This document shows, one piece after another, positions 34,520-45,169 of a stretch of DNA of 52,068 bases. Every line of letters starts with the position of its first letter. Positions within the stretch are counted from its first letter, which is position 1. The stretch lies in assembly GCF_003389455.1 (NCBI RefSeq), contig NZ_QUAC01000110.1, forward strand, positions 1-52,068, written 5' to 3'. The position numbers and the translations under genes were made by a program. This DNA comes from Streptomyces inhibens. GTDB taxonomy: Bacteria; Actinomycetota; Actinomycetes; Streptomycetales; Streptomycetaceae. Under the pieces are notes generated by a model. That model did no database searches and was not told the DNA's origin. It was given only the letters and a program-made list of their open reading frames with translations.

Positions 34520-36363
34520 TCCACCGTCACCGACTTGGCGAGGTTGCGCGGCTGGTCCACCTCGTTGCCGCGGGCGGTGGCCAGCTCGCAGGCGAAGACC
34601 TGGAGCGGAACCGTGGAGACGAGCGGCTGCAACAGCACCGGCGTCCGCGGGATCCGTACGAGGTGATCGGCGTAGGGCACCACCGCCTCGTCGCCCTCCT
34701 CCGCGATCACGATCGTCCGCGCCCCCCGGGCCCGGATCTCCTGGATATTGGACACGATCTTGTCGTGCAGCACGGACCGCCCACGCGGCGACGGAACCAC
34801 GACAACGACCGGCAGATCGTCCTCGATCAACGCGATCGGCCCGTGCTTGAGCTCACCGGCCGCGAAGCCCTCCGCATGCATGTACGCGAGCTCCTTGAGC
34901 TTCAGCGCGCCCTCCAGGGCCACCGGATAGCCCACATGCCGCCCCAGGAACAGCACGGTGTTCTTGTCGGCGAGGCTGCGCGCCAGCTCCCGTACCGGCT
35001 CCATCGTGCCGAGCACCTGCTCGACCTGGGTGCCGATGGCCGCCAGCTCGCGCACCACGTCCCGGATCTCGTCGCCCCACTTCGTGCCCCGCACCTGCGC
35101 GACGTAGAGCGCCACCAGATAGCAGGCCACCAGCTGGGTCAAAAACGCCTTCGTGGACGCCACCGCGACCTCGGGCCCGGCGTGCGTGTACAGCACCGCA
35201 TCCGACTCGCGCGGAATCGTCGAGCCGTTCGTGTTGCAGATGGCGAGCACCTTCGCGCCCTGCTCACGGGCGTGCCGCAGCGCCATCAGGGTGTCCATGG
35301 TCTCGCCGGACTGGCTGATCGCGATCACCAGCGTCCGCCGGTCCAGAATCGGATCGCGATAACGGAATTCACTCGCCAGCTCCGTCTCGCACGGAATCCG
35401 GGTCCAGTGCTCGATCGCGTACTTGGCGATCATCCCCGCGTGATAGGCCGTCCCGCACGCCACGATGACGACCTTGTCGACCTCGCGCAGCACCTCCGGC
35501 GGGATCCGCACCTCGTCCAGCGACAGCACGCCCGACGCGTCGATCCGCCCCAGCAGCGTGTCCGCGACGGCCTTCGGCTGCTCCGCGATCTCCTTCAGCA
35601 TGAAGTAGTCGTAACCGCCCTTCTCGGCGGCCGACGCGTCCCAGTCGACGTGGTACTCCCGTACCTGCGCGGGCGCGCCGTCGAAGTCGGTGACCGTCAC
35701 CCCGTCCCGGCGCAGCTCCACGACCTGGTCCTGGCCCAGCTCGATCGCCTCACGGGTGTGCGCGATGAACGCCGCCACGTCCGAGGCGAGGAACGCCTCG
35801 CCGTCCCCGACACCCACCACCAGCGGCGAGTTCCGGCGCGCCCCGACGACCACGTCCGGCTCATCGGCATGCACCGCGACGAGCGTGAAGGCGCCCTCCA
35901 GCCGCCGGCACACCTGCCGCATCGCCTCCGCCAGCTCGCCGCACGACGAGTACGCCTCGGCCAGCAGGTGCGCCACGACCTCGGTGTCCGTCTCGGACGC
36001 CAACTCATGTCCACGGTCGGTGAGTTCGGCCCGCAGCGCGGCGAAGTTCTCGATGATGCCGTTGTGGACGACACAGACCCGGCCGGCGTTGTCCAGATGC
36101 GGATGGGCGTTCTCGTCGGTGGGACCGCCGTGGGTGGCCCACCGGGTGTGCCCGATCCCGGTCGACCCGGCCGGCAGCGGACGGTCCGCCAGCTCCTTCT
36201 CCAGGTTGGCGAGTTTGCCGGCCTTCTTGGCCGCTGCCAGCCCGCCATCGGCCAGCACGGCGACACCCGCCGAGTCATAGCCGCGGTACTCCAGCCGCTT
36301 CAGCCCGGCCAGGACGACGTCAAGGGCGCTCTGCCCGCCCACGTAACCCACGATTCCGCACAT
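34516..36363 (-). CDS. glmS: Glutamine-fructose-6-phosphate aminotransferase (isomerising)
   Basis: 615 residues. Makes glucosamine 6-phosphate for peptidoglycan. The N-terminal glutaminase begins [11 protein letters not shown], with Cys2 as nucleophile after Met removal, and GHTRWATHG. Two SIS domains (about 290-430 and 460-600) bind the sugar ([18 protein letters not shown]). The end NLAKSVTVE is diagnostic. I see no ribozyme-like leader; glmS ribozymes are a Firmicutes feature. Upstream lies only a small acidic gene. Confidence 0.97.
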   Translation of the reverse strand: MCGIVGYVGGQSALDVVLAGLKRLEYRGYDSAGVAVLADGGLAAAKKAGKLANLEKELADRPLPAGSTGIGHTRWATHGGPTDENAHPHLDNAGRVCVVHNGIIENFAALRAELTDRGHELASETDTEVVAHLLAEAYSSCGELAEAMRQVCRRLEGAFTLVAVHADEPDVVVGARRNSPLVVGVGDGEAFLASDVAAFIAHTREAIELGQDQVVELRRDGVTVTDFDGAPAQVREYHVDWDASAAEKGGYDYFMLKEIAEQPKAVADTLLGRIDASGVLSLDEVRIPPEVLREVDKVVIVACGTAYHAGMIAKYAIEHWTRIPCETELASEFRYRDPILDRRTLVIAISQSGETMDTLMALRHAREQGAKVLAICNTNGSTIPRESDAVLYTHAGPEVAVASTKAFLTQLVACYLVALYVAQVRGTKWGDEIRDVVRELAAIGTQVEQVLGTMEPVRELARSLADKNTVLFLGRHVGYPVALEGALKLKELAYMHAEGFAAGELKHGPIALIEDDLPVVVVVPSPRGRSVLHDKIVSNIQEIRARGARTIVIAEEGDEAVVPYADHLVRIPRTPVLLQPLVSTVPLQVFACELATARGNEVDQPRNLAKSVTVE

Positions 36364-36388
36364 GGAGGCAGCCTACGACGACCGCAGT

Positions 36389-36583
36389 TCAATACCCGCG
36401 CGCTATCCGGTGGTGCGCCTCACGCACCGTCTCCAGGAACTCCTCGTCGGCCTCCGTGTCCGCCCCGGGACCGGTGCCCGGCTCGTAGCGCTCCAGGAAG
36501 TCGCCGAGGTCCTCCCCCAGGTCCTCCTCCGGCAGCTCCTCGGCCAGCTCGGCGTACACCCGCGCGGCGAAGCCGTCCGACAC
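36389..36583 (-). CDS. Small acidic conserved hypothetical protein
   Basis: 64 residues, strongly acidic ([23 protein letters not shown]), with a short C-terminal helix ([18 protein letters not shown]). No known domain recognised. The GTG start follows GGGGGGCGG; longer readings upstream are Arg/Gly-rich and unlike a protein. It lies 25 bp before glmS and is probably cotranscribed with it. Confidence 0.6.
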   Translation of the reverse strand: MSDGFAARVYAELAEELPEEDLGEDLGDFLERYEPGTGPGADTEADEEFLETVREAHHRIARGY

Positions 36584-36837
36584 GGCATCCGCCCCCCGGT
36601 CCTCGCCCGCACCCGCATTTCTCCCCCAGGCCCGCTGTCGCAACAGGCCAGCCCTACGCGCGCGCACACGCACCCCCTGATGTGTCCACGGCCCGAAGCC
36701 GGGCCTCCCCGCCGCCGACCGTACCGGGCAATATCCCCCGGGTACAGACATGCAGGCAGAGCGGCACCCGAGCCCGCCCCGGCGTCCACAGGCCCGGCCC
36801 CCGGGGCCCTGGTCGGCCACCCCGAGATGAACGGCGC
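36584..36837. other. Intergenic region between the small acidic gene and coaA
   Basis: 254 bp between divergent genes, presumably promoters for both. A minor GGCCCG/CGGGCC hairpin occurs near 36690. No other structure seen. Confidence 0.4.
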
Positions 36838-37845
36838 ATGGCGGCTGCGCACAATGGGCGCGTGCCCCTGACGACCGATCCGCAGCAACGACGCCGCGCC
36901 GACAGTTCCCCGTACGTCGATCTGACGCGCGCGCAGTGGAGTGCCCTGCGGGAGAAGACCCCGCTGCCCCTGACGGCCGACGAGGTCGAACGGCTGCGCG
37001 GCCTGGGTGATGTCATCGACCTCGACGAGGTGCGGGACGTCTACCTCCCGCTCTCCCGCCTCCTCAACCTCTACGTCGGCGCCACCAGCAATCTGCGCGG
37101 CGCCCTGAACACCTTCCTGGGCGACGTGGGCGGCGGCCCCCAGCCCGGCACCCCGTTCGTCATCGGGGTCGCGGGCAGCGTCGCGGTCGGCAAGTCCACC
37201 ACCGCCCGGCTGCTCCAGGCGCTGCTGGCCCGCTGGCCCGAGCATCCGCGCGTCGAGCTGGTCACCACCGACGGGTTCCTCTTCCCCAACGCCGAGCTGC
37301 ACCGGCGCGGCCTGATGTCCCGTAAGGGCTTCCCGGAGTCCTACGACCGTCGGGCGCTGACCCGCTTCGTCGCCGATGTGAAGTCCGGCAAGGCCGAGGT
37401 CACCGCGCCCGTCTACTCGCACCTGATCTACGACATCGTGCCCGGCGAGCGGCTGACCGTGCACCGCCCGGACATCCTCATCGTCGAGGGTCTCAACGTC
37501 CTCCAGCCGGCGCTGCCCGGCAAGGACGGCCGCACCCGCCTCGGTCTCGCCGACTTCTTCGACTTCTCCGTCTACGTCGACGCCCGCATCGAGGACATCG
37601 AGAAGTGGTACCTCGGCCGCTTCCGCAAGCTGCGCGAGACCGCCTTCCAGAACCCGTTCTCGTACTTCCGGAAGTACACCCAGGTCTCCGAGGACGAGGC
37701 CCTCGACTACGCCCGCATGATGTGGCGCACCGTCAACAAGCCCAATCTGCAACAGAACGTGGCCCCCACCCGCGGCCGCGCCAACCTCGTGCTGCGCAAG
37801 GGCCCGGACCACAAGGTGCAGCGGTTGTCGCTGCGCAAACTCTAG
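36838..37845 (+). CDS. coaA: Pantothenate kinase (type I)
   Basis: 335 residues. First step of CoA synthesis, ATP-dependent phosphorylation of pantothenate. P-loop [36 protein letters not shown] and [12 protein letters not shown] are typical. The end [14 protein letters not shown] is the standard type I terminus. Start uncertain: ATG at 36838 is used, and a GTG at 36862 (327 residues) is equally plausible; neither has a strong ribosome site. The open frame extends 2 kb upstream antisense to glmS, which is not coding. Confidence 0.95.
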   Translation: MAAAHNGRVPLTTDPQQRRRADSSPYVDLTRAQWSALREKTPLPLTADEVERLRGLGDVIDLDEVRDVYLPLSRLLNLYVGATSNLRGALNTFLGDVGGGPQPGTPFVIGVAGSVAVGKSTTARLLQALLARWPEHPRVELVTTDGFLFPNAELHRRGLMSRKGFPESYDRRALTRFVADVKSGKAEVTAPVYSHLIYDIVPGERLTVHRPDILIVEGLNVLQPALPGKDGRTRLGLADFFDFSVYVDARIEDIEKWYLGRFRKLRETAFQNPFSYFRKYTQVSEDEALDYARMMWRTVNKPNLQQNVAPTRGRANLVLRKGPDHKVQRLSLRKL

Positions 37846-37857
37846 GGAGTACCGCCA

Positions 37858-38796
37858 GTGCTGCATCTACGCCTCATCGTGCCCGCGGACCGTACGGAGG
37901 AGGTGCTGCACCTGCTGGAGTCCACCGTGGGCACCACCCACCTGGCGGTGCTGTCCGGAGCCGCCCGCGATCCGAAGGGCGATGTGGTGCTGTGCGATGT
38001 CGCCCGGGAGGCCGGTGACGGGCTGCTGGCCCAGCTGCGGGCGATGGACCTGGACAGACATGGCTCGATCGCGATCGAGAACATCGATCTGTCGCTGTCC
38101 CACCGGGCGGACCGCGCCGAAAAGGAGGCGCCCGGCGAGGGCGCCGACGCCGTCCTGTGGGAGTCGCTGACCGACGCCACCCACGAGGAGTCCACGCTCT
38201 CCGTCACCTATCTGGCGTTTCTGACGCTCGCCACGATGATCGCGGCGTGCGGTGTGGTCCTCGACAACGCGATCCTGATCGTGGGCGCCATGGCGGTCGG
38301 CCCGGAGTTCGGCCCGCTGGCCGGTATCTGTACGGCGCTGGTGCAGCGCGCGCCCCGGCTGGCCTGGCGCTCTCTTCAGGCGCTGCTGGTCGGTTTCGCG
38401 GTGGCGATGGTGGTGACCGTCGGCTTCAGCCTCTTCATGGACGCGGTCGGCCTCTTCCATATCGAGGCGTTGGACGCCAAGCGGCCGAACACCAACTTCA
38501 TCTACCGGCCCGACTGGTTCTCGTTCGTCGTCGCCGTCCTCGCCGGTATCGCCGGGGTGCTGTCGCTGACGTCCGCGAAATCGGGCGCCCTGGTCGGCGT
38601 GGCGATCTCCGTCACCACCGTCCCGGCCGCCGCCAACGCCGCGGTGGCCCTCGGCTACCAGGAGTACGGCCAGGCCTGGCACTCCATGGAGCAGCTCCTG
38701 CTCAACCTCGCCGGCATCGTCCTCGCCGGCACCCTCACCCTGGCCACACAGAAACTGCTGTGGGCCCGGCATGACACCGGGCCCGCCCTCGGCTAG
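37858..38796 (+). CDS. DUF389 family membrane protein
   Basis: 312 residues. The N-terminal soluble part (1-100) has an ACT-like rhythm (LHLRLIVPADRTEEVLHLLESTVGTTHLAVL). It is followed by about six membrane helices: YLAFLTLATMIAACGVVLDNAILIVGAMAVGPEFGPLAGI, AWRSLQALLVGFAVAMVVTVGFSLF, FVVAVLAGIAGVLSLT, LVGVAISVTTVPAAANAAVAL and a last one near 285-305. The acidic DNAILIVGAMAVGPEFGPL pattern is the DUF389 signature. Function unknown. GTG start with GGGAG 9 nt upstream; 12 bp after coaA, so probably one operon. Confidence 0.88.
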   Translation: MLHLRLIVPADRTEEVLHLLESTVGTTHLAVLSGAARDPKGDVVLCDVAREAGDGLLAQLRAMDLDRHGSIAIENIDLSLSHRADRAEKEAPGEGADAVLWESLTDATHEESTLSVTYLAFLTLATMIAACGVVLDNAILIVGAMAVGPEFGPLAGICTALVQRAPRLAWRSLQALLVGFAVAMVVTVGFSLFMDAVGLFHIEALDAKRPNTNFIYRPDWFSFVVAVLAGIAGVLSLTSAKSGALVGVAISVTTVPAAANAAVALGYQEYGQAWHSMEQLLLNLAGIVLAGTLTLATQKLLWARHDTGPALG

Positions 38797-38826
38797 GAGG
38801 GCAGGCCCGGAAAACGGCGACAGCGA

Positions 38827-40185
38827 TCAGCCCAGCGCCGACTTCACCGCGTCGGCCAGCCGCTCGGCCACGGACCGCGCCTGCTCGATGTCCGCCGCCT
38901 CCACCATGACGCGCACCAGCGGCTCCGTACCGGACGGCCGCAGCAGCACCCGGCCGGTCGCGCCCAGCTCCCGCTCCGCCTCGGCGACCGCGGTGGTCAG
39001 CTCGGGCGAGGTGGCCACCCGCGACCTGTCGACATCGGGGACGTTGATCAGGATCTGCGGCAGCCGCTCCATGACGCCCACCAGGTCGGCCAGCGTCCGG
39101 CCGGTCGTGGCGACCCGGGCGGCCAGCATCAGGCCGGTCAGCGTGCCGTCCCCGGTGGTGGCGTGGTCCAGCACGATCACATGCCCGGACTGCTCGCCGC
39201 CCAGCGCGAAGCCGTGCGCCTTCATCTCCTCCAGGACGTACCGGTCGCCGACCGCGCTCTGCACGAGGTCGATGCCCTCGCGCTCCATGGCCAGCTTGAA
39301 GCCCAGGTTGGACATGACGGTGGCGACGACGGTGTTCTTGCGCAGCACACCGGCCTCCCGCATGCCGAGCGCGAGAACGGCCAGGATCTGGTCGCCGTCG
39401 ACCTCGTTGCCCTCGCCGTCCACGGCCAGGCAGCGGTCCGCGTCACCGTCGTGGGCGACACCCAGGTCGGCGCCGTGCTCGACGACGGCCGCGCGCAGCA
39501 GCCCCAGATGGGTGGAGCCACAGCCGTCGTTGATGTTCAGGCCGTCGGGGTCGGTGCCGATGGTGATGACCTCGGCGCCGGCCCGCGCGAACGCCTCGGG
39601 CGAGACCCGCGCCGCCGCGCCGTGCGCACCATCGATGACGATCTTCAGCCCGTCCAGGCGGTTGGGCAGTACGCCGACCAGATGCGCGACGTAGTTGTCG
39701 AAGCCCTCGTCGTAGACGGTGACCCGGCCCACGCCGTCGCCGGTCGGCCGCTCCCACGGCTCCCCGGAGCTGTGGGAGCGGTAGGTCTTCTCGATCCGGT
39801 CCTCCAGCTCGTCGGCGAGCTTGTGGCCGCCGCGCGCGAAGAACTTGATGCCGTTGTCGGGCATCGGGTTGTGGCTGGCGGAGAGCATCACGCCGAGGTC
39901 CGCGCCGAGCGAGCCGGTCAGATACGCGACCGCCGGGGTCGGAAGCACGCCCACCCGCAGCACGTCCACGCCGGCGCTGGCCAGACCCGCGACGACCGCG
40001 GCCTCCAGGAACTCACCGGACGCGCGTGGATCGCGTCCGACCACCGCCACCGGCCGGTGACCTTCGAATGTGCCCGCTTCCGCGAGCACATGCGCCGCAG
40101 CGACCGACAGACCGAGCGCCAGCTCCGCCGTCAGATCCGCATTGGCGACGCCGCGCACACCGTCCGTGCCGAAGAGTCGTCCCAC
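38827..40185 (-). CDS. glmM: Phosphoglucosamine mutase
   Basis: 452 residues. Interconverts glucosamine 6-phosphate and 1-phosphate, the step after GlmS. It begins [15 protein letters not shown]. The phosphoserine loop is [17 protein letters not shown], the metal loop is [11 protein letters not shown], sugar-binding GGEQSGH and phosphate-binding [14 protein letters not shown] close the set. Convergent with the DUF389 gene; 143 bp downstream of rpsI with a terminator between. Confidence 0.97.
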   Translation of the reverse strand: MGRLFGTDGVRGVANADLTAELALGLSVAAAHVLAEAGTFEGHRPVAVVGRDPRASGEFLEAAVVAGLASAGVDVLRVGVLPTPAVAYLTGSLGADLGVMLSASHNPMPDNGIKFFARGGHKLADELEDRIEKTYRSHSSGEPWERPTGDGVGRVTVYDEGFDNYVAHLVGVLPNRLDGLKIVIDGAHGAAARVSPEAFARAGAEVITIGTDPDGLNINDGCGSTHLGLLRAAVVEHGADLGVAHDGDADRCLAVDGEGNEVDGDQILAVLALGMREAGVLRKNTVVATVMSNLGFKLAMEREGIDLVQSAVGDRYVLEEMKAHGFALGGEQSGHVIVLDHATTGDGTLTGLMLAARVATTGRTLADLVGVMERLPQILINVPDVDRSRVATSPELTTAVAEAERELGATGRVLLRPSGTEPLVRVMVEAADIEQARSVAERLADAVKSALG

Positions 40186-40258
40186 TGGTGTCCTCCGAGT
40201 AGATGAGCTTGGACCAGAGCATTAAGTCCAGGTATACGCCCCTGGTCCCGGATAGCCG

Positions 40259-40296
40259 AACGCCCCGGCAGCACGGATCCGTGCCACCGGGGCGTT
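40259..40296 (-). terminator. Terminator after rpsI
   Basis: AACGCCCCGG-ca-GCACGG-at-CCGTGC-ca-CCGGGGCGTT gives a 10-bp stem, a symmetric CA/CA bulge and a 6-bp stem. It lies 32 bp after rpsI and 73 bp before glmM. Confidence 0.85.
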
Positions 40297-40328
40297 CGCC
40301 AAGTGCTGCATGTCGCAGCGAGCGCGGA

Positions 40329-40841
40329 TTAGCGCTTGCTGTACTGCGGCGCCTTACGGGCCTTCTTCAGACCGGCCTTCTTGCGCTCGACCGCACGGTC
40401 GTCACGCTTGAGGAACCCGGCCTTCTTCAGCGCGCCGCGGTTGTTGTCCACGTCGGCCTCGTTCAGCGCACGGGCCACGCCCAGACGCAGCGCACCGGCC
40501 TGGCCGGAGATACCGCCGCCGGCGATGCGGGCGATGACGTCGTAGCGGTTGTCGAGCTCGAGCACCTTGAAGGGCTCGTTGACTTCCTGCTGGTGCACCT
40601 TGTTGGGGAAGTAGCCCTCAAGGGTGCGACCGTTGATCTTCCACTGGCCGGTGCCCGGAACGATCCGGACGCGGGCAATGGCGTTCTTGCGACGGCCCAG
40701 GCCGGCGGCCGGCTGCGGGTCGCCGAAGCGGGAGGCGAGGGACTCGGAGGTGTACTCCGACTCCACGACCTCGGTCTCGGTGGTGTATTCCTCGACGGCG
40801 TCTTCGTTCTCGATGACGGTCTCGGGAGTGGTCTCGGCCAC
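40329..40841 (-). CDS. rpsI: 30S ribosomal protein S9
   Basis: 170 residues. The conserved core starts at [17 protein letters not shown]; it ends APQYSKR, the basic tail that reaches the P-site tRNA. The 45-residue acidic Glu/Thr-rich N-terminal extension (about 1-40) is the long actinomycete form. Second gene of the rplM-rpsI operon. Confidence 0.97.
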   Translation of the reverse strand: MAETTPETVIENEDAVEEYTTETEVVESEYTSESLASRFGDPQPAAGLGRRKNAIARVRIVPGTGQWKINGRTLEGYFPNKVHQQEVNEPFKVLELDNRYDVIARIAGGGISGQAGALRLGVARALNEADVDNNRGALKKAGFLKRDDRAVERKKAGLKKARKAPQYSKR

Positions 40842-40883
40842 GATGCTCCTCAGATTCTCTGTCGTCTTAGGGGGTGGCCGGAC

Positions 40884-41327
40884 TTACTGCGCGACCTGGG
40901 TGATCTCGAACGGGACCGGCTGCTGCGCAGCGTGCGGGTGCTCGGCGCCCGCGTAGACCTTCAGCTTCGAGAGCATCTGACGGCCGAGGGTGTTCTTGGG
41001 GAGCATGCCCTTGATGGCCTTCTCGACGGCCTTCTCGGGGTTCTTGTCGAGCAGCTCGTCGTAGCGGACGGAGCGCAGACCACCCGGGAAACCAGAGTGA
41101 CGGTAGGCCATCTTCTGGGTCCGCTTGTTGCCCGACAGGTGCACCTTGTCGGCGTTGACGATGATGACGAAGTCACCCATGTCAACGTGCGGCGCGTAGA
41201 CCGGCTTGTGCTTACCCCGGAGGAGGGTCGCGGCCTGGCTGGCCAGACGGCCCAGGACAACGTCCTGCGCGTCAATGATGTGCCACTGGCGCTGGACATC
41301 GCCGGGCTTGGGGCTGAACGTACGCAC
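40884..41327 (-). CDS. rplM: 50S ribosomal protein L13
   Basis: 147 residues. Conserved [55 protein letters not shown] and [30 protein letters not shown]. First gene of the L13-S9 operon; its promoter should lie in the 248-bp region up to 41575. Confidence 0.97.
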   Translation of the reverse strand: MRTFSPKPGDVQRQWHIIDAQDVVLGRLASQAATLLRGKHKPVYAPHVDMGDFVIIVNADKVHLSGNKRTQKMAYRHSGFPGGLRSVRYDELLDKNPEKAVEKAIKGMLPKNTLGRQMLSKLKVYAGAEHPHAAQQPVPFEITQVAQ

Positions 41328-41575
41328 GTCTTAGCCTTCGCTTCTTAAGTGAATGGGTCCTGTACTGGTCACCCTGGCTGATCACGCAGCAGGGCGGCAC
41401 TACGGGTGACGCAACCCGATCGTCCGCCGCTGGTTATCGGCCCAGGGACCGGCGTAAGGGCCCCTCACGTGAGATAGAGCAAGCCAATACGCATAACGAA
41501 CCAGCAGAATACCGGGCCGCCCCGTGCGGGGTCAAAACGCCCCCCGAACCGCCGTACGGTTCCGGGCCGCCACCC
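41328..41575. promoter_or_regulatory. rplM upstream region
   Basis: 248 bp between rplM and the end of the ABC-F gene. A relatively AT-rich patch at about 41470-41510 is the best candidate for the rplM promoter. No L13 leader structure could be drawn with confidence. Confidence 0.35.
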
Positions 41576-43213
41576 CTACCGCTCCCGCTCCACCCGGCGC
41601 TCGTCCCACACCGGCTCCGCCGTCTCCCGCACCAGCCCGTCCGAGCCGAAAACCAGGAACCGGTCGAACGATCGCGCGAACCAGCGGTCGTGCGTCACCG
41701 CCACCACCGTCCCCTCATACGCCTCCAGCCCCTCCTGCAACGCCTCCGCCGACTCCAGGTCCAGGTTGTCCGTCGGCTCGTCCAACAGCAGCGCCGTCGT
41801 GCCCGAGAGCTCCAGCAGCAGGATCTGGAAGCGCGCCTGCTGGCCGCCGGAGAGGCGCTCGAAGCGCTGCTCGGCCTGTTTCTCCAGTTCATAGCGGCGG
41901 AGCGCCGACATGGCCTGGCCCTTGTCCTTGGCGTGCTCGGTCCACAGGATGTCGAGCAGGGTGCGGCCCATCAGCTCGGGGTGGGCGTGCGTCTGGGCGA
42001 AGTGCCCGGGGACGACACGGGCGCCCAGCTTCCAGGTGCCGGTGTGCGCCACGGGGTCCCCGGACCCCTCGGCGCCTCCGGCCAGCAGGCGCAGGAAGTG
42101 CGATTTGCCGGAGCCGTTGGAGCCGAGGACCGCGACCCGCTCGCCGTAGAAGATCTCCAGGTCGAACGGCCGCATCAGGCCGGTCAGCTCCAGGCGCTCG
42201 CAGGTGACCGCCCGCACCCCGGTCCGCCCGCCGCGCAGCCGCATCGTGATGTCCTGCTCGCGCGGCGGCTCCGGCGGCGGGCCGGCCTCCTCGAACTTCC
42301 GCAGCCGGGTCTGCGCCGCCGCATAGCGCGAGGCCATCTCATGGCTGACCGAGGCCGCCTGCCGCAGCGAGACCACCAGCTTCTTGAGCTGCGCATGCTT
42401 CTCGTCCCAGCGCCGGCGCAGCTCCTCGAAGCGGGCGAACCGCTCCTTGCGGGCCTGGTGGTACGTGTCGAAGCCACCGCCGTGCACCCATACGTCCGAG
42501 CCCGCCGGCCCCGGCTCGACACTGACGATCTTCTCCGCGGCGCGGGCCAGCAGCTCCCGGTCGTGCGAGACGAACAGCACCGTCTTACGGGTCGTCCGCA
42601 GCTGCTCCTCCAGCCACCGCTTGCCCGGCACGTCCAGATAGTTGTCCGGCTCGTCCAGCAGCAGCACCTCGTCCGTGCCGCGCAGCAGCGACTCCAGCAC
42701 CAGCCGCTTCTGCTCACCCCCGGACAGCGTGCGCACCTGCCGCCACTGCGCCTTCTCGTACGGCACCCCCAGCGCCGCCATCGTGCAGATGTCCCAGACC
42801 GTCTCGGCCTCGTAACCGCGCGCCTCCGCCCAGTCGCTCAGCGCCTGCGCATACGCCATCTGCGCGTCCTCGTCATCGGCGGTCATGATCGCGCTCTCGG
42901 CGGCGTCCACCGCCTCCGCCGCCTCCCTGATCCGCGGCTGCGCGACGGAGACCAGCAGGTCACGCACCGTGCGATCGTCCCGTACGGAGCCCACGAACTG
43001 CGGCATCACGCCCAGCCCGCCGCTGACCGTCACCGCCCCGCCGTGCGGCTGCAGCTCCCCCGCGATCAACCGCAGCAGCGTCGTCTTGCCGGCGCCGTTG
43101 GCCCCCACCAACGCGACCGACGCGCCCTCCCCCACCCGGAAGGACACATCCCCCAGCAGGACCCTCCCGTCCGGCAGGTAGTACTCCAGATGCCCGGCTT
43201 CAAGATGTCCCAT
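41576..43213 (-). CDS. ABC-F family ATP-binding protein
   Basis: 545 residues, two ABC domains and no membrane segments. First Walker A VGANGAGKTTLLRLI with signature LSGGEQKRLVLESLL and LLLDEPDNYLD; second Walker A LGSNGSGKSHFLRLL with LSGGQQARFQILLLE and LLLDEPTDNLD. A charged linker (about 240-320) joins them. ABC-F proteins act on the ribosome, as translation factors or in antibiotic protection; which applies here is open. ATG 43213 is preferred over a GTG 15 nt upstream; ribosome sites are poor for both. Confidence 0.92.
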   Translation of the reverse strand: MGHLEAGHLEYYLPDGRVLLGDVSFRVGEGASVALVGANGAGKTTLLRLIAGELQPHGGAVTVSGGLGVMPQFVGSVRDDRTVRDLLVSVAQPRIREAAEAVDAAESAIMTADDEDAQMAYAQALSDWAEARGYEAETVWDICTMAALGVPYEKAQWRQVRTLSGGEQKRLVLESLLRGTDEVLLLDEPDNYLDVPGKRWLEEQLRTTRKTVLFVSHDRELLARAAEKIVSVEPGPAGSDVWVHGGGFDTYHQARKERFARFEELRRRWDEKHAQLKKLVVSLRQAASVSHEMASRYAAAQTRLRKFEEAGPPPEPPREQDITMRLRGGRTGVRAVTCERLELTGLMRPFDLEIFYGERVAVLGSNGSGKSHFLRLLAGGAEGSGDPVAHTGTWKLGARVVPGHFAQTHAHPELMGRTLLDILWTEHAKDKGQAMSALRRYELEKQAEQRFERLSGGQQARFQILLLELSGTTALLLDEPTDNLDLESAEALQEGLEAYEGTVVAVTHDRWFARSFDRFLVFGSDGLVRETAEPVWDERRVERER

Positions 43214-43269
43214 GAGCGGGATTGTCACCGGCCACCACGTGTTCCACCAACCCCATTAGGATGCGCGGC

Positions 43270-44139
43270 ATGAGTTTTGGGCAAGGCGGGCCCTTCGACG
43301 GCCCCGGGGGATCTTCATCGTCCACTCCGGACTGGGACGCACTCGCCGCAGAGAGCGAGACGCTGGCCCGCCGCAAACGCTGGATGTGGATCGGCGGCGG
43401 CGCGGTGGCGACCCTCGCGGTGGCCGGCATCGTCGCGGCCGCCGTCATGTCCAGCGGCGGCTCACCGGGCGGCAACCCGACAGCGGCGCCCACCACGTCC
43501 GGCCAGGCCGCGGCGCCGGACGACAAGCCGTCGTTCCCCGACGTCTCCGTGCCGCCCCCGCCCAACCCGCAGGACTACATCTCGGACCCGAAGAAGGACA
43601 CCGCACAGCTCACTCCCGCGACCCTCTTCCCGCAGAAGACCATGGTCATCGGCGACCACAGCTACCCGCGCACCAACACCGCCACCACCAAGGACTGCAC
43701 CGCCGGCGCCCAGGGCGCGCTGGTCTCCTCGCTGTCCCACAACGGCTGTAAGCAGCTGCTGCGCGCCACGTACTCCAAGGGCGGCGTCGCGGTCACCATC
43801 GGCATCGCGGTCTTCGACTCGCCTGCCAAGGCGACCAAGGTCATGAACGAGAACAAGGCGAACCTCATGCCGCTGCCCGGCGGCGGGGTCCCCGCGAACT
43901 TCTGCCAGGGCACGAAGTGCCGGATGGCGACCAACGCCACCGGCCGGTACGCCTACTTCACGATCGCCGGCTACCTCAACGGCCAGGACGTCACCGGCAC
44001 CGAGACCAAGGCCCAGCAGATCGCCCGCGACGGCGGCTCCTACGCCTTCAGCCAGATCACCCAGCGCGGCAAGGACCAGGCCGCGAAGGCCGCCGAGCGG
44101 CAGCTCAAGGAAGCCCAGAAGAAGGCCGGCCAGTCATAG
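43270..44139 (+). CDS. Membrane-anchored extracytoplasmic protein of unknown function
   Basis: 289 residues. A 35-residue Gly/Ser-rich cytoplasmic N-terminus precedes one membrane helix (WMWIGGGAVATLAVAGIVAAAV), a Pro/Ser/Ala-rich linker and an external domain (about 100-289) with four Cys (DCTAGAQG, GCKQLL, FCQGTKC) that could form two disulfides. No known domain recognised. AGGA stands 8 nt before the ATG. Divergent from the ABC-F gene, whose start lies only 56 bp away. Confidence 0.75.
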   Translation: MSFGQGGPFDGPGGSSSSTPDWDALAAESETLARRKRWMWIGGGAVATLAVAGIVAAAVMSSGGSPGGNPTAAPTTSGQAAAPDDKPSFPDVSVPPPPNPQDYISDPKKDTAQLTPATLFPQKTMVIGDHSYPRTNTATTKDCTAGAQGALVSSLSHNGCKQLLRATYSKGGVAVTIGIAVFDSPAKATKVMNENKANLMPLPGGGVPANFCQGTKCRMATNATGRYAYFTIAGYLNGQDVTGTETKAQQIARDGGSYAFSQITQRGKDQAAKAAERQLKEAQKKAGQS

Positions 44140-44151
44140 CCCCGGTTGCCC

Positions 44152-44182
44152 GTGGTGGCGCCCTTTGCGGCGGCGCCACCAC
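44152..44182. terminator. Bidirectional terminator between convergent genes
   Basis: GTGGTGGCGCC / GGCGCCACCAC, an 11-bp stem with a 9-nt loop, lies between the membrane protein (+) and truA (-). Confidence 0.8.
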
Positions 44183-44203
44183 CGGGCACCCCGGCCCGCC
44201 GCG

Positions 44204-45070
44204 TCAGCAGCAGCCGCCCCCAAAGGCCCCGGGCAGGGTCCGCTTGTTCCGCGCCTCCTGGTTGCGCGCCATCAGCAGCTCATCGGCCGGATAGCCGACC
44301 TCTTCCAGGGTCAGACCGTGCGGGCGTACGACATGCACCGCGGAGTCCCGGACGCCCGCCGCCAGCACCTTCCCGGGCCACTCCGTGGGCCGGTGCCCGT
44401 CCCCGACGAACAGCATCGCGCCGACCAGCGACCGCACCATGTTGTGACAGAACGCGTCCGCCTTCACCGTGGCGGTGATGATCCCGTCCGCCCCGCGCTC
44501 CCAGCTGAGCTGCTGCAGCGTACGGATCGTCGTCGCGCCCTCCCGCCGCTTGCAGTACGCCGCGAAGTCGTGCTCCCCCAGCAGCGGCCGCGAGGCCTCG
44601 TTCATGGCGTCGACGTCCAGCTCCCAGTCGTGCCACAGCACATGGCCGCGCAGCAGCGGATCGACGCCCCCGTGGTGATCGGTCACCCGGTACGCATACC
44701 GCCGCCAGATCGCCGAGAACCGCGCATTGAACCCGTACGGCGCCTCGGCGATCCGCCACACCCGCACGTCCTTGGGCAACCGCCCGGCCAGCCGTCGCAG
44801 CAGCTTGTCCGCATGCTCGGCCCACACGCTCTCCGGCAGGTCGACATGCGCCACCTGACCACGGGCGTGCACCCCGGCATCGGTCCGCCCGGCGACGGTC
44901 AGCTCGTAGGTCGTCTCCCCCGACCGCGTCACCGTCCGCAGCGCGTCCTCGATCTCCGCCTGAACGGTGCGCTGCCCGCCGGCCTGCTTGGCCCACCCGG
45001 AGAAGTCCTTGCCGTCATACGACAGGTCCATCCGCACCCGGACGTACCCGGGCTCTACCTCATCACTCAC
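44204..45070 (-). CDS. truA: tRNA pseudouridine(38-40) synthase
   Basis: 288 residues. Isomerises uridine at anticodon-stem positions 38-40. Catalytic Asp in [17 protein letters not shown]; opening [38 protein letters not shown] near the end. The last residues GAFGGGCC are an unusual Cys-Cys end. Downstream of rplQ after a terminator. Confidence 0.95.
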   Translation of the reverse strand: MSDEVEPGYVRVRMDLSYDGKDFSGWAKQAGGQRTVQAEIEDALRTVTRSGETTYELTVAGRTDAGVHARGQVAHVDLPESVWAEHADKLLRRLAGRLPKDVRVWRIAEAPYGFNARFSAIWRRYAYRVTDHHGGVDPLLRGHVLWHDWELDVDAMNEASRPLLGEHDFAAYCKRREGATTIRTLQQLSWERGADGIITATVKADAFCHNMVRSLVGAMLFVGDGHRPTEWPGKVLAAGVRDSAVHVVRPHGLTLEEVGYPADELLMARNQEARNKRTLPGAFGGGCC

Positions 45071-45122
45071 AACAGCAATCCTCTCAAGCCGCGGCAGCCG
45101 CCCCGCCCTACGCCCACGCGAA

Positions 45123-45152
45123 AGCGGGCCCGCCCCGAAGGGCGGACCCGCT
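45123..45152 (-). terminator. Terminator after rplQ
   Basis: AGCGGG-c-CCGCCC-cgaa-GGGCGG-a-CCCGCT: two 6-bp stems around one mismatch with a tetraloop, 17 bp after the rplQ stop. Confidence 0.8.
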
Positions 45153-45169
45153 CACAGCGAGACAGTGCC

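Noticed and set aside
36363..36389. glmS ribozyme/riboswitch
   Set aside because: Only 25 bp separate glmS from the preceding gene, and the ribozyme is not known in actinomycetes.
36584..36820. Upstream part of a 143-residue reading before glmS
   Set aside because: Residues 1-79 are Arg/Gly-rich without coding character; only the last 64 codons look like a gene.
34663..36837. Open frame antisense to glmS, continuous with coaA, giving a protein over 1000 residues
   Set aside because: The first 725 codons are the antisense of glmS, a high-GC shadow frame. The real coaA begins near 36838.
41576..43213. ABC-F protein as a marker of an antibiotic cluster
   Set aside because: It lies among core ribosomal genes with no biosynthetic genes nearby, so a housekeeping role is at least as likely.
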